A model generated the notes under the pieces. That model saw only the letters and a list, made by a program, of their open reading frames with translations. It did not search any database and was not told the origin of the DNA. A DNA stretch of 64,000 nt from Mesocentrotus franciscanus (Eukaryota > Echinodermata > Echinoidea > Camarodonta > Strongylocentrotidae). Position numbers and translations under genes: made by a program. The DNA lies in NCBI GenBank assembly GCA_037976565.1, contig CP137669.1, forward strand, positions 34,155,613 through 34,219,612, given 5' to 3'. Shown one piece after another: positions 46,701 to 58,100 of the stretch (the stretch's first letter is position 1; each line of letters opens with the position of its first letter).

Positions 46701-47471
46701 TAACACATCTGGGGTTTCAAGATTAAAATGAAGAAACACACTCTCAACGCTCTTTTTCCCCTCAAGGATTATCTCCCCACAACCAGATTTTGGTCATTCT
46801 TACATCTCCTAATAATTTGTAGGAAGTCACTAACTTGCATGTGTGATCACATTTCCTAATCAAAGATTGACTGATTGTTAATAAAAATTAAATGAAACTT
46901 GAAAGTCATGGCACTCGAGTCATGCTGCGCCTGTTGTCAATGTATTTTTTTAAACATGAAAAAAGCATAAAATGATAACCAAAACGTACATCTACATCTA
47001 TTTTTCATTCTGCACATTAGATAGCATCACTATACTGGTTTACACCATATATCCGATGCCAGTTTGTGAATATCACCTCTCACTATGTCAATGTGCAATG
47101 ATTGTTTCTACAAGGAATAACCATACACCAAACCCTAGGTGTGGTACAATACATTAACATAATTGTAAGAATGTGTGCAAGTCTATGCACGATTTCCTGT
47201 GTAACCTAAAAATCGTCATTCTTCTCGCTTCCTCTTTTTCTCTATTACCTGCTTTGCCTCTCTGTAAATCAATCCTCTCTTCCCTTAGCTCCATCCTAAC
47301 TTTGCGATCCTAATTCTTCGGATTAATATTACAAAGCCTTGATTATTATCTGTAATTCCGGCGAATTTCGTCTGGGCCTGGGCTGCTCTTTCGTGGTGGC
47401 TGACCGGCGGTGATTCATGCATATACTAGCACGCAACCGCCCGGCCCCCTGATTGTCACGGTCATGTGCAT
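43758..47471 (-). CDS. SYNJ2BP: SYNJ2BP / OMP25 orthologue: PDZ-domain tail-anchored mitochondrial protein
   Basis: Four exons read 47471-47438, 46277-46141, 45612-45499 and 43886-43758, giving 137 aa (human about 145). The N-terminus [11 protein letters not shown] leads into a PDZ domain (about residues 5-93) with the GLGF carboxylate-binding loop split across exons 1 and 2 (residues 12-15), [19 protein letters not shown] and [19 protein letters not shown] lysine- and glutamate-rich linker (96-104) precedes a C-terminal membrane helix (about 115-132) and a basic RTRRR end, the layout of tail-anchored outer mitochondrial membrane proteins. In the family this PDZ binds synaptojanin-2 and other partners. 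The first exon is tiny (34 nt) with a weak donor (GTTGCG); a second in-frame ATG lies two codons on. The exon 1 area is GC-rich. Confidence 0.88.
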
Positions 47472-47607
47472 GCAGTATTGAGCAATATCATGATTCTTTT
47501 CTGTGTCCTTGTCACATCTTCTTCTAATTAGAGACGAGTACATACCTCTTTACAGAGTAGTGTCGTACTATACATCGCCTTTAAGTCATTGCTCATTGTA
47601 CCATTCA

Positions 47608-47710
47608 CTTTCAAGTTCAAGTTCAAGTTTATTTGTTCCACATTTTACAAAGAAATGTAGACATAAATATGAAATTAAAACAAAATTATACAATACATGT
47701 AGTAGCTAGG
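47608..47710 (-). mobile_element. LINE-type 3' end with TTCAAG repeats
   Basis: On the minus strand the segment reads GTGGAACAAATAAACTTGAA followed by CTTGAA repeats, a typical CR1/L2-like terminal repeat. No reading frame remains. Confidence 0.45.
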
Positions 47711-49380
47711 CCTCTAGAGCACGTCTCAATTCATTTGATAGATTGAGTAGAATCGGAGGAACCTTTTAAAAAGCAATGCTTGCATATTATATAGGTTTCT
47801 GGTAAAATAAACATTGTAGATGTAAAAACCGTAGCAATAGAGAAAGGCGTAATTTAAAGGGGGAATTTAAACACAATGGAATAAGGAAATTTGTATACTA
47901 ATGCATCAGTAGATTGATTGATTGATTGATTTTTATTCGACAAGCTTCCAACATATACAATAATAACAGATCAGAAATAAGTCAGCTTGAACAGGATAAC
48001 CCACGAAAGCTCGAGAGCTTATTTCCAGTGGGGTCCCCTACAGACATGTACAAAATTAATAAGTGAAAATAGTAATATTTACAGACAGATAAGAACCATA
48101 AAAAGAATTACTTATTAAAGATAATGATAATAACAACATTAAACTGATGATGGAAATGATAAAGAGTACAAGAAGAAAAAGAAGAAGGAGAAGAAGAAAA
48201 AGAGGAGGAGGAAGAAGAGGAAAATAATGATGAATTTGTAGAATTTCTATAACGTACAAAAACATAAGTATATACAAAATGAAAAAGTATGAACCGGCAG
48301 AATTGAATACAAATTTCAATCATATAACATGTCATTCACTTCTCTTCTCTCACTCTCAAGTATTAGGTATTCCTTTAATTTCCTCTTAAAATGAGCATAG
48401 TTTTCTATTTCCTTTACACCATTGGGAAGGGAATTCCAATGTTTTATGGCATTGTAATAAAACGAATTTCCAATACTACCTACTCTTTCTGGTAATTTAA
48501 AGTTGAATCGGCTATTTCTTGTATTATAATCATGAATGTCAGTAACAAGATCGAAGTTGGATCGAATATAATGATTCGACCTAGTATGATAAATTTTATG
48601 CACGTGATGCAATACGAGTTGTTTTGATCTTTGGTCGACTTCAAGAAAACCAGCTTTAGAAAGTTCGCAGTAGCCAACATGAGTTCTTGGACCAGAACAG
48701 TTGATAAATCTCACCATTTTGTTCTGTATAATCTTCAACTTCTTTTGATCTGATTTGTTTATGTTACTATACCATGCAGGGTTAGCATAGTCAAATAAAC
48801 ATTGAATAAGAGCAAAACAGAGTGTACGTCTTGCTTTTAAATCCATACAACTTTGATATCTGTACAAAAATTTCAGACGAGAATTTGCTTTTTTTACAAC
48901 TGATTCTACTAAAGATGAAAATGAAATTTCGCTAGCTAACTCAATGCCTAAATACTTCACAGACTCTTTCCTCTTGATTACTTGATTATTGTGTGTCACT
49001 TTGAATTCAAATGACTTTTTAGAACTACTCTTAGAACAAAACAAAATGCTTTCTTTTTTTCCAAAGTGTAAAGAAAGCTTATTATCAGTCATCCAATCGA
49101 CACACGTAGACAGCTGTTCACTGAGCTTTTCCTCAATATATTTAGGATCAGGATTTGAACAGAGTAGTACGCTGTCATCTGCGTACAATAATAGTTTTAA
49201 GTCTTTTACAAATACACATATCATTTATATAACTTGAAAATAGAATTGGGCCTAAAATGCTTCCCTGAGGAACACCGCATGTTATAGGCATTAGTTTGGA
49301 ACGAATATCATGAATGGCTACTACTTGGTGTCGATTAGATAAGTAGGATCTTAAACAATCTAAATTTGCCTTAGTAATAG

Positions 49381-49566
49381 CATTGGCGGATCCAGGGGGC
49401 ACAGGGGGCACGTGCCCCACCCCGGCCCCAAAAGTAGTGCTCACTACCCCCCGGGCCCCCCACTGAGCGAATTTTCGGCCGGCGCGATTTTCGAGATTTG
49501 CGAGAGAAAACAAATTGTGTCCCCATTGTGCCCCTCCCCGTCTAAGAATTCCTGGATCCGCGCCTG
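49381..49566. mobile_element. 186-bp GGCGGATCC element inserted in the LINE RT domain
   Basis: It starts CATTGGCGGATCCAGG and ends CCTGGATCCGCGCCTG. AATAG flanks both sides (49376-49380 and 49567-49571), consistent with a 5-bp target duplication, though TAGTAATAG also repeats there, so the true length is ambiguous. The interior shares GTGCTCACTACCCC and CACTGAGCGAA with the element at 27619-27993. Confidence 0.8.
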
Positions 49567-50458
49567 AATAGTAATAGCCTAATAGGTCTTTAGTTGCTAA
49601 CATCAGTTTTATCTTTCTTTTTATAAAGTGGAGTCACTTTTGCTATTTTCATATCCTCTGGAAAAGTACTCGTCAAGATAAATAGGTTCATTAAGTAACT
49701 TAAAGGCTTATATAAAACCTTCGCACCATCTTTCAGAAACTTAGCTCATGTCTAAACCAGTACCTTTTGATACGTTCAATCTACGTAACTCATTGAAAAC
49801 AAATTGTTCACAGTTCACTGATTGGTAATAACTCGAAGTTGTTTTCACGTACACCTTCGTAAACTCACGAATACAATCATTGTCTGCGCTGAAAAGGTCT
49901 TTAGAAGGGGGAAGTTTGTCTACTAATTTGGCAGCCACATTTGTAAACTAAGAATTGAATTCATTAGCGATGGCCATCTTATCATGACATAACTCCCCAT
50001 CGATTGTAATGACAGATTCTTGTTCTTTTCTCTTCTTTTTTTTGTAATCCTAAGCTTTTTAAATTATGCCAAAGCCTATTCGAATCTTGTTTATTTTCTT
50101 CTATCTTGTTTTATATTAAGTAATCGAGTTTAGCCTTTTTCACCTCTCTTTGGACCATATTTCTTAATACCCTGTATCTTTTAGAGAGCGTCTCATCTCT
50201 TGCTCTTTCCCTCATTTTTTGTATTACTATATTTCTCTCTTGAATTAGGGAAAGAATATTTTTAGTCGCCAAATTTTCTGATCTTTGTTATATTCTTATC
50301 CGTTTCAGTGGCGCTATCATAATTATTCAAAGTTGAGATAAAAACATGTTGAAATATTGACCATGCCTCATTTACATCAATTCTGTACAGTCAATTATTC
50401 CTGACCAATCAACAGCAGATAGTTGAAGATTGAAAGTCTCTTCTGTATATTTTTTCAT

Positions 50459-50560
50459 GGATCTGATAATAATACTAATAATAGTTCAGTTCTTGTATAG
50501 CGCATAATACGTTATGAAATAACATCTCTATGCGCTTCCAAAAAGCTTTGGAAATTATTA
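50459..50560 (-). mobile_element. SINE 3' fragment inside the LINE endonuclease region
   Basis: On the minus strand: GGGTAATAATTTCCAAAGCT, GGAAGCGCATAGAG, TTATGCGCTATACAAGAACT and an ATT-rich end. It matches the SINE tail at 3885-4010. Confidence 0.65.
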
Positions 50561-50989
50561 CCCTAGCTTTATCACTAGTCCTGTGATAATATAGCCAGTC
50601 TAATATTTTCCTTGTACAGAAAGTAAAAAAATGTTCGCTATAAATACCAAGATCAATGACACCACTTTGACTTATTTTGTTTTCTTTGCTATATACAACT
50701 AACATGATCCAGTAGAGAAGAACGCGCGTTGCCTCTTTAATGAGTTGACTAAACCCGTGAAGACTTAACAAGTCAATATATATTTTTAGCCATGCAGTGG
50801 CGATTTGTGAAGAAGACAAATATTCATGTCTCCTAAAAGAATAATTTCGTCATCCTTCTTTAATATTGCCGGGTTGTTCTTCAATGCCTTGTTCAAGCCA
50901 TTCTATTTCTTTATCAGCATTATGTGGTGCGACTTTTCAATCACCATGAACCTCGCAAAACGGTGTTAAGCTGAGGTTTTGAGGTTTAT

Positions 50990-51420
50990 CTCCCCCTTTT
51001 CTCTCTCTCCCTCTCCCTCTCTCTCTCTCTCTCTTTCTGTAACTCACTCATTTGCCCATTTGCCCAATGCTTCCCATTTTCTTTCTCCCCTCCCTCCTGA
51101 TCTCCCTTCCTCTCTCCACCCCTGTCCCACATCATATATTTCTTTCTCTTATGTGTATTTTGGGTTACGTCACTCTGGCTGACCCCCCCTTCTCTCTCTC
51201 TCTCTCTCTCTCGCTCTCGCTCCTTCTCTCTCGGTGTAGTAACTTATCTGATTGTGGTTTTTATTCTCTTGTTAATCCCTATCAAATTCTGATTTTTTAT
51301 TTTTTTATTTTTTTCACGAACCATATATCAAACCCAAACCAACACTTATTCTTTATTTTCTAATTCTATTAACACTCAGCCCCATCTCTCTTTCTACCCC
51401 CATCTCGCTCTCTCTCTCTT
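50990..51420. repeat. CT-rich low-complexity tracts
   Basis: Two (CT)n blocks (about 51000-51035 and 51190-51230) with pyrimidine-rich sequence between and after. The open frames here are low complexity. Confidence 0.75.
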
Positions 51421-52142
51421 TCTCTGCTATCATCTTAATCAATTTATTAAAACAAAAACATGAATGCCAATCAAGGAAAAAGAACAGACAAACTTAACTG
51501 AAGAAGTTGCAATAATTAGTATCACAAGATATTATTTTTTCAGTACTTAGTACTTCTGTACATTATTATTATGCCATGAAAATATAACAATATGTAATAT
51601 TTCATTAATGCCTATTATAAACATGTACATTTCTTTAATATTTGAAGTGATACGTAACTACATGAAACCGATTTTTACTAGTAAATATGATGCATTATAC
51701 CGTGTCTGTCAATAAGTTTTATATTTCCAGTACAAGACAACCTACAAAACAGAGCACGCTTCTACATTTCGTTTACATGCATGATATTATAACACAAATT
51801 TGGAAAGTCTGCAAATTAATTAAGTTATAACACTTGAATATTGAATATGAATACAGCATTAGGTAATTGTGTTTGATAAATTCAGATAACCTACTGAAAT
51901 TGTATTTTTGTCTTATACCATAACATTCGTATATATGAAGCAAAGAAAAAATTGATGATCTGAAGAAGTCTGTATCAACGAACAATATTAATAATAGAAT
52001 ATACAGGACTGCACCCAATTATTGAAAGGTTTTTACCACTATTAAAATGGAAATATCATGCAAGATTGAATATTTACAAGAATTTTTTTTGTTCCTTATC
52101 AATTTCTCCAGTATATCATTCCAATCATTTCAAGAATACTTT
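51421..52142. other. AT-rich 3' flank of PLB1-like copy 3
   Basis: I see no gene or clear repeat. It should contain the 3' UTR of the minus-strand phospholipase gene, but no convincing minus-strand AATAAA is close to the stop codon. Confidence 0.35.
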
Positions 52143-55100
52143 TTAGTCCCTGAGTAAAGCTACAATGCTTAGGAGACAGAAAACAAACATGCGAGAGAAC
52201 TGAGTGATGCTGGCGCCGCTCTCAGTCGTAGGGGCGGGTTGTGTGGGCTCCCAGTATTCTGGTTTGCTGTTCAGGTTTGTGTAGATGTAAGGGAACTCCT
52301 GCAAAATGTTATGAAATAGAATTAAAAAAACATAAGAGAAGGCGTGGATTGTATCGTTGCATATAGCATCTGGATTAAGTCTCCCCGCCCCGGAATAAAG
52401 GCCAGGAATAAAATCAATACAATCTGCAATAGTGTTTGTCTAAAACATGCAGGGTTGCCCCAGATTCGTTACGCCCACAGTCACTTTAGCAATGTGGGGG
52501 AGGATTCCGCCCCTATATATCAATATCTGAATACGCCACAGTAACAAAGTTTCTAGTAGTAATTTACCGCACTAAGCTTAAAACAAACCACTGTCTTATA
52601 CTAATTTGGTAATTGTTAAAATGTCTAGAACAGGGCCCCGTCTTATAAAGAGTTGCGATTGATCCAAATCAATCGCAAGTGCTGAAATCAATCACAAGCT
52701 GGCAGTCTCCTATCTCTTAGGTGCTTAAATGCAATTGATATCAATCGCAAATAAGTTGCGATTGATAATTATCAACTCTTTATAAGACGGGGCCCTGATT
52801 TACGTAATAGTTAGATTAATATAAAAATTCCAGAATTCCAGAATTCACCCATTGTAATACATTACTTTTTATAAACGATGATCCTCATCCATTATAGCCC
52901 ATGTTATTCACATTCGTAGCATAAACGATATGCTTCTATTCCTATACGACGATACGTTGCACAATAATATTGTGTTTTCTAATACTGTACACTCCATGAC
53001 ATACTCTAAAAAGCGCTTATAAAACAAAAAAGTAGTTTCCACGACTGAGATAGATATTAAAACAGTAACAAAAGAAAGGGGGGATGGATAAGTGTAACTT
53101 ACTTCAGTTGGGCAGGAGATATTGGTCATACTAGGATTCCACGTCACACGTTTGTTTCCAACAGGTTCGATCTATTATTAAGAAAAATTATAATAGAGTG
53201 CATAGTTGATGCGATTGGGGTCATCAGTAACAAAACAAAATAACAATGAGACATTCACACTCACAATCACACTCACTGTGAATGGTACGTGAATAGACCA
53301 CTTTCGTAATGTAACCAAATATAATGCATACGTCCAAACTATGTGGTCCATCATGTTCCAAGATCTGGTAACAAAAAAGGAGGCGGGGTAGCAGTGCTAT
53401 TGCGGAGAAGTATTAATTTCACAAGAAATCTTCTTATTCAAGTGGAAACTTTTGAATACATCGATTTGACTGTGAATTCAGCAACTGGATCACCGATTCG
53501 TCTGGTTGTCATCTACAGACCTCCGACATGCAGGAAGAAGAAACATTCTCCTAGTGATTTCATCAATGAACTTTCAGTTCTCATGGAGACACTTCTTGTT
53601 ACCCAGCAAAGGCTTCTTCTTGTTGGAGATTTCAATCTTCATGTGGACGTTCAGACGGACAGAGACTCTTCGAAGTTCCTTGATACGCTTGAGGCCTTTG
53701 ATCTCAATAACTTCGTGAGCTGTACTACGCATAAGAGTGGACACACGCTAGATCTTATAATATCGCGGGCAGATGACCACCTTGTGTCAGCGGTTGCATC
53801 TTCTTCCTCTTTGCCGTCAGATCATTCAGTCATAGAATGTCGTCTCCATGTAGCACGACCAATGCCCCTTCGCGAACGGAAGTCATTTCGTAAGTTGAAA
53901 GACATTGATCTTGTAGAGTTTCAACAGGACATTGCCAACTCTAATATGGGCTCCAATACACTTGACAACTCGGAGAACCTGGAGGCACTCACCAACCAAT
54001 ATGATGGTGAGCTACGTCGGTTATTAGATCAACATGCACCTTTGTCAGTAAAGGAGATCATCCTGAGACCTAAGGCGCCGTGGTATACTAATGCTCTACG
54101 AAATGCTAAAAGGGAACGCAGAAAAGGTGAAAGAAGGATGACTAAGACGGGACTTACAGTTCACAGGATAGAATACAAAAAGCAATGCTGTGCCTACTAC
54201 AAGCTCCTGGACAGTGCTAAGGCGGACTACTTTCTGGACAAGGTTTCCTCCTGTAACCAACAGTCATTGTTCCGTGTGGTGAAGACGCTATCTTCTCCTG
54301 CATCAGAGCGGGTTCTACCGACTCACATTTGTTCCAGTCAACTAGCAAAATCTTTCGCCAACTTCTTTGACCAAAAGATTCGACGTTTGAGAAATGAGCT
54401 CGACCAGAGTGTCGTCCAGGACCTTTCTGTTGACATCTGTGACAAATGTGATGTCTCAATGACTCATTTCAACTATGTGGGGAAGGATGAAGTACATAAA
54501 ATTATGAGATCTACTTCAAATTCTTTTTGCCATCTTGATCCTATCCCGACTTCTCTGGTGAAGAAATCTACCACTGCTCTTCTTCCTATCTTGACTAGGA
54601 TAGTCAATATGAGTCTACAGTCTGCGACAGTTCCTTCCATGATGAAGCACTCCATAGTGATTCCTCGTTTGAAGAAGAGTTGCCTTCCGCCGAATGATCT
54701 GGCAAGTTACAGGCCCATATCTCACCTCAGTTTTATCACCAAGCTAACTGAGAGGGTGGCTGCGGCTCAAATCAAGGAACACCTAAATGAAAACGAGCTT
54801 TTGCCGAAAGTTCAGTCTGCGTATAGACAACATCACTGTGTGGAATCGGCTCTTCTCAAAGTACAAAACGATGTCTTACTGGCTCTTGATCATCAAAAGG
54901 AGGCAGTTCTTGTCCTGCTTGATTTCAGTGCCGCATTTGATACGGTGGATCATGGAATACTGCTGGATAGACTTGCTTGTCGCTTCGGTCTCACTGACAA
55001 AGTTCTTCTGTGGTTAACATCATACATCTCAGGAAGATCTCATGTAGTGAAAATAAACGATGCCACCTCTGATGTATACGATGACATGCATGGGATACCT

Positions 55101-58100
55101 CAGGGATCAGTAATGGGTCCGCTCATCTATACCTTGTATAGCGCCCCTATGTATGATGTCATTGCAGCTCATGGTCTACAGGCCATAATGTACGCCGATG
55201 ATACTCAGCTGTATATCTTGTTTGAGTCACATCTTCGAGATCAATCTAGGCTTCGGCTTAATGCTTGCATTTCGGACGTAAGACTCTGGGCGACAAAAAC
55301 ATGCTCAAAATCAATGATTCGAAGACTGAAGTGATGCACTTCTCCTCGAAGTTCCGATCCTTCCAGCCAACAGCAGTGACAGTTGGTGAAGCAGTGATTG
55401 CCCCGGTAGAGAATGCGAGGAATTTGGGTGTAATTGTGGACAAAAATCTAACGATGAATGATCAACTGAAGAACGTCTGCAGATCTGCCGCAGCTGCATT
55501 ACGAACTATAGGGAAGATAAGAAGATACCTGACCAAATCGGCTACACAAACGCTGATACAGTCCTTCGTCATGAGCAGACTGGATTTCTGTAACAGTCTA
55601 CTGTATGGTCTCCCTAAGAATAAGATTCGCAAGCTTCAAACCCTACCAAATGTAGCAGCTAGAATAATCTCAAGAGCTCCACGCAGAATCGGTACATCAC
55701 ACCTCCTTCATGATCTACACTGGCTTCCAATCGAAAAGAGAATAATCTTCAAAATTCTGCTCATCACTTTCAAAGCCCAGAACGACATGAGTCCTGCCTA
55801 CATCTCAGATATGATTTCACCTTATGTTCCTGCACGCACACTCAGATCTTCAGCACAGCACCTCCTGCAAGTTCCTCGTCACTCAACTCATTTCTACGGC
55901 AACAGGGCTTTTGAAGTGGCTGCTCCAACTCTCTGGAATTCGCTCCCTCTGCATGTCCGTCAGGCTCCCACACGACAGACTTTCAAAACCCTTCTCAAAA
56001 CTTACCTGTTTCGTCTGTAATTTTGACATTGCATTTAATTAATGTATTATAATTAAATATGTTACTCTAATTGATCTTTCATAAATATTTGCTATCTGTA
56101 TTAACTTTGCTCTTAATGAATTCTTACTTTTAGCTACATGTCTTTAGTTTAAGGTTTTTCTATTTCGTTCTTGTAACCAGTTAAATATACTTGTACATGC
56201 TTATGTTTTACCTTGTAAAGCGCATAGAGAAACTTCCGTTTATTATGCGCTTAATAAATCAATCTTTATTATTATTATACGTCTTTGTGAAGTGCCTGGA
56301 TACGAATTATTTTATTCATCTGTTACGAATAATTGTATTTCAATAGTCATAAGGCGAACTGTATACATTAGTTGTTTACAGGTAAGACAAACATTATGGC
56401 TTGCCCTACGTAACAACACGTAATACAAGCATTTTGCATTCTGACTATTAAAATTCAAGTATTCTATTCATTACAGGTGAATGGAATATTTGTATTGAGG
56501 CACTTCACAAAGACGTATGCATTATATTTGGTTAAATTAGGAAAATGGTCTATTTGGTAACAAATTCATAGGATTGACTATGCATTCTCTCCCTTGTTTT
56601 CAGAATGAGTAAACACTATAATGTTTGTCACATTGTTTCAATAACGATGATGATGATGATGATGATTGTGGTGATTCTCAGCCTTTACATGGCGCCAAAT
56701 ACCTTTAAAAAAGCATTCTATAAAGTGCAGGCTCCTTTAATGAATTCAATATTTACACATTTGTTGATATAGGTTAGTTTTCAGTCATGAATGTTATATA
56801 GAATTGACACTATGATTGCAAAGACAATTACACAATTATTGCCGATTGACCCCCTTCGTGACCATAATCATGATTATTAACAGTGTAGTCGTACTTTTCT
56901 CCATATTACTTTTACACTGTGTTCATATCGGTGTGTCGCACAGTTTCCACACGATATGGGTACATAAATAAAATCATTGCGTACGCAATTTTCACAGTGG
57001 CGTCACATGCTGAATTTGGAACATTTTCATAATAATTATGAGAGTGTGAAAAATCTGTTTAAATGTAGTATTCATACTGTTTTCATATAGGGACACTGCA
57101 ATGAAATTACATTTGCGAAAATACAATGAATTGTACTGTAAGACGTCGAAAAAGAAAATGAGAAATTTGTTCGAAGATATCTCATATTTAATTGAAATAT
57201 ATCTTTTTTTTGTGATTTAAAACTTAACAGACTCCGAATAATGTATACTGAAGAAGAATTTGTACCATGTTATTCCACAGTTCTATTCCACTCTGCGCAT
57301 GTCCTTTTGCGCTGAAATGAAAGCAATCTGGGGCAAAGTATGAGAAATCAGGATCTCCGTCCTGCAAGATAAAATCATTAGCAAAGATTAATCATAAAGG
57401 AAAACACTCAAACAGATTATTCCTATATAATACTATTTACGTGGACGACAGACCAATAATATAATTATGGCTCCTCTTTTATAATTGCTTAGTGGTGGAT
57501 TCGAAACTAGACTTATGCTAACAGAAACAAATCATTGATAATTTTTCTTTATTCTGTTATAAAGTAGATTGCTGGATAATTTTTTTTAAAGCACTCATCT
57601 GCAGTTTCATTCAAAATCTCATGAAATTTTCAAGAATAAAAAAAATTATCAAAGATCAATCATCCTATGGGAAAGCAATTCGTTAATTTTTCATTCAAGG
57701 AAAATCAGGAAAGTCCTATACACAAATCTTTCGGATATCACGTTATATTATTTGAATGATTTATGATATAATGCGAAAATAGGAGTACTATATTTTGAAG
57801 AGGGATGTAAAGCGTCTTCAAAGAAGAGAGGCAGAAAAGGAGAAACCAAGATGACACAAAATTCTAAGAATAATTTTAATACTGGGGATAGCTTTTACAT
57901 TGGCTCTTTTTTCTTATAATGTTCTTGTTTTCTTCCTCCATTTTTTTTTTGGGGGGGGGATGAGGGATACCTTTTCATCGTAGAAGGGGCCAGATACCCG
58001 GTCAGAGGCGGCCCTCCCGCTTTTCAAGCACCCGAAAAGTGCCCCTTTAACTTTGTAAGAAGTGCCCCTTTTTACATAGGAATAGTGCCCCTTTTACTTT

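Larger units (their letters stand above)
47925..50935 (-). pseudogene. Decayed LINE (endonuclease and reverse transcriptase) with later insertions
   Basis: Minus-strand order: endonuclease fragments (DDEIILLGDMN near 50850; GVIDLGIYSEHF near 50650), an RT start (RRLNVSKGTGLDMS, 49741-49790), RSYLSNRHQVV and CGVPQGSILGP (49240-49360), then a 302-aa frame (48316-49224) with YADDSVLLC and a C-terminal domain. The 3' end is a (TCAA)n repeat at 47925-47945. Stops and frameshifts separate the parts. Two younger elements sit inside: a GGCGGATCC element (49381-49566) and a SINE tail (50459-50560). It encodes no functional product. It is a non-LTR retrotransposon, probably Jockey/CR1 group. Confidence 0.85.
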
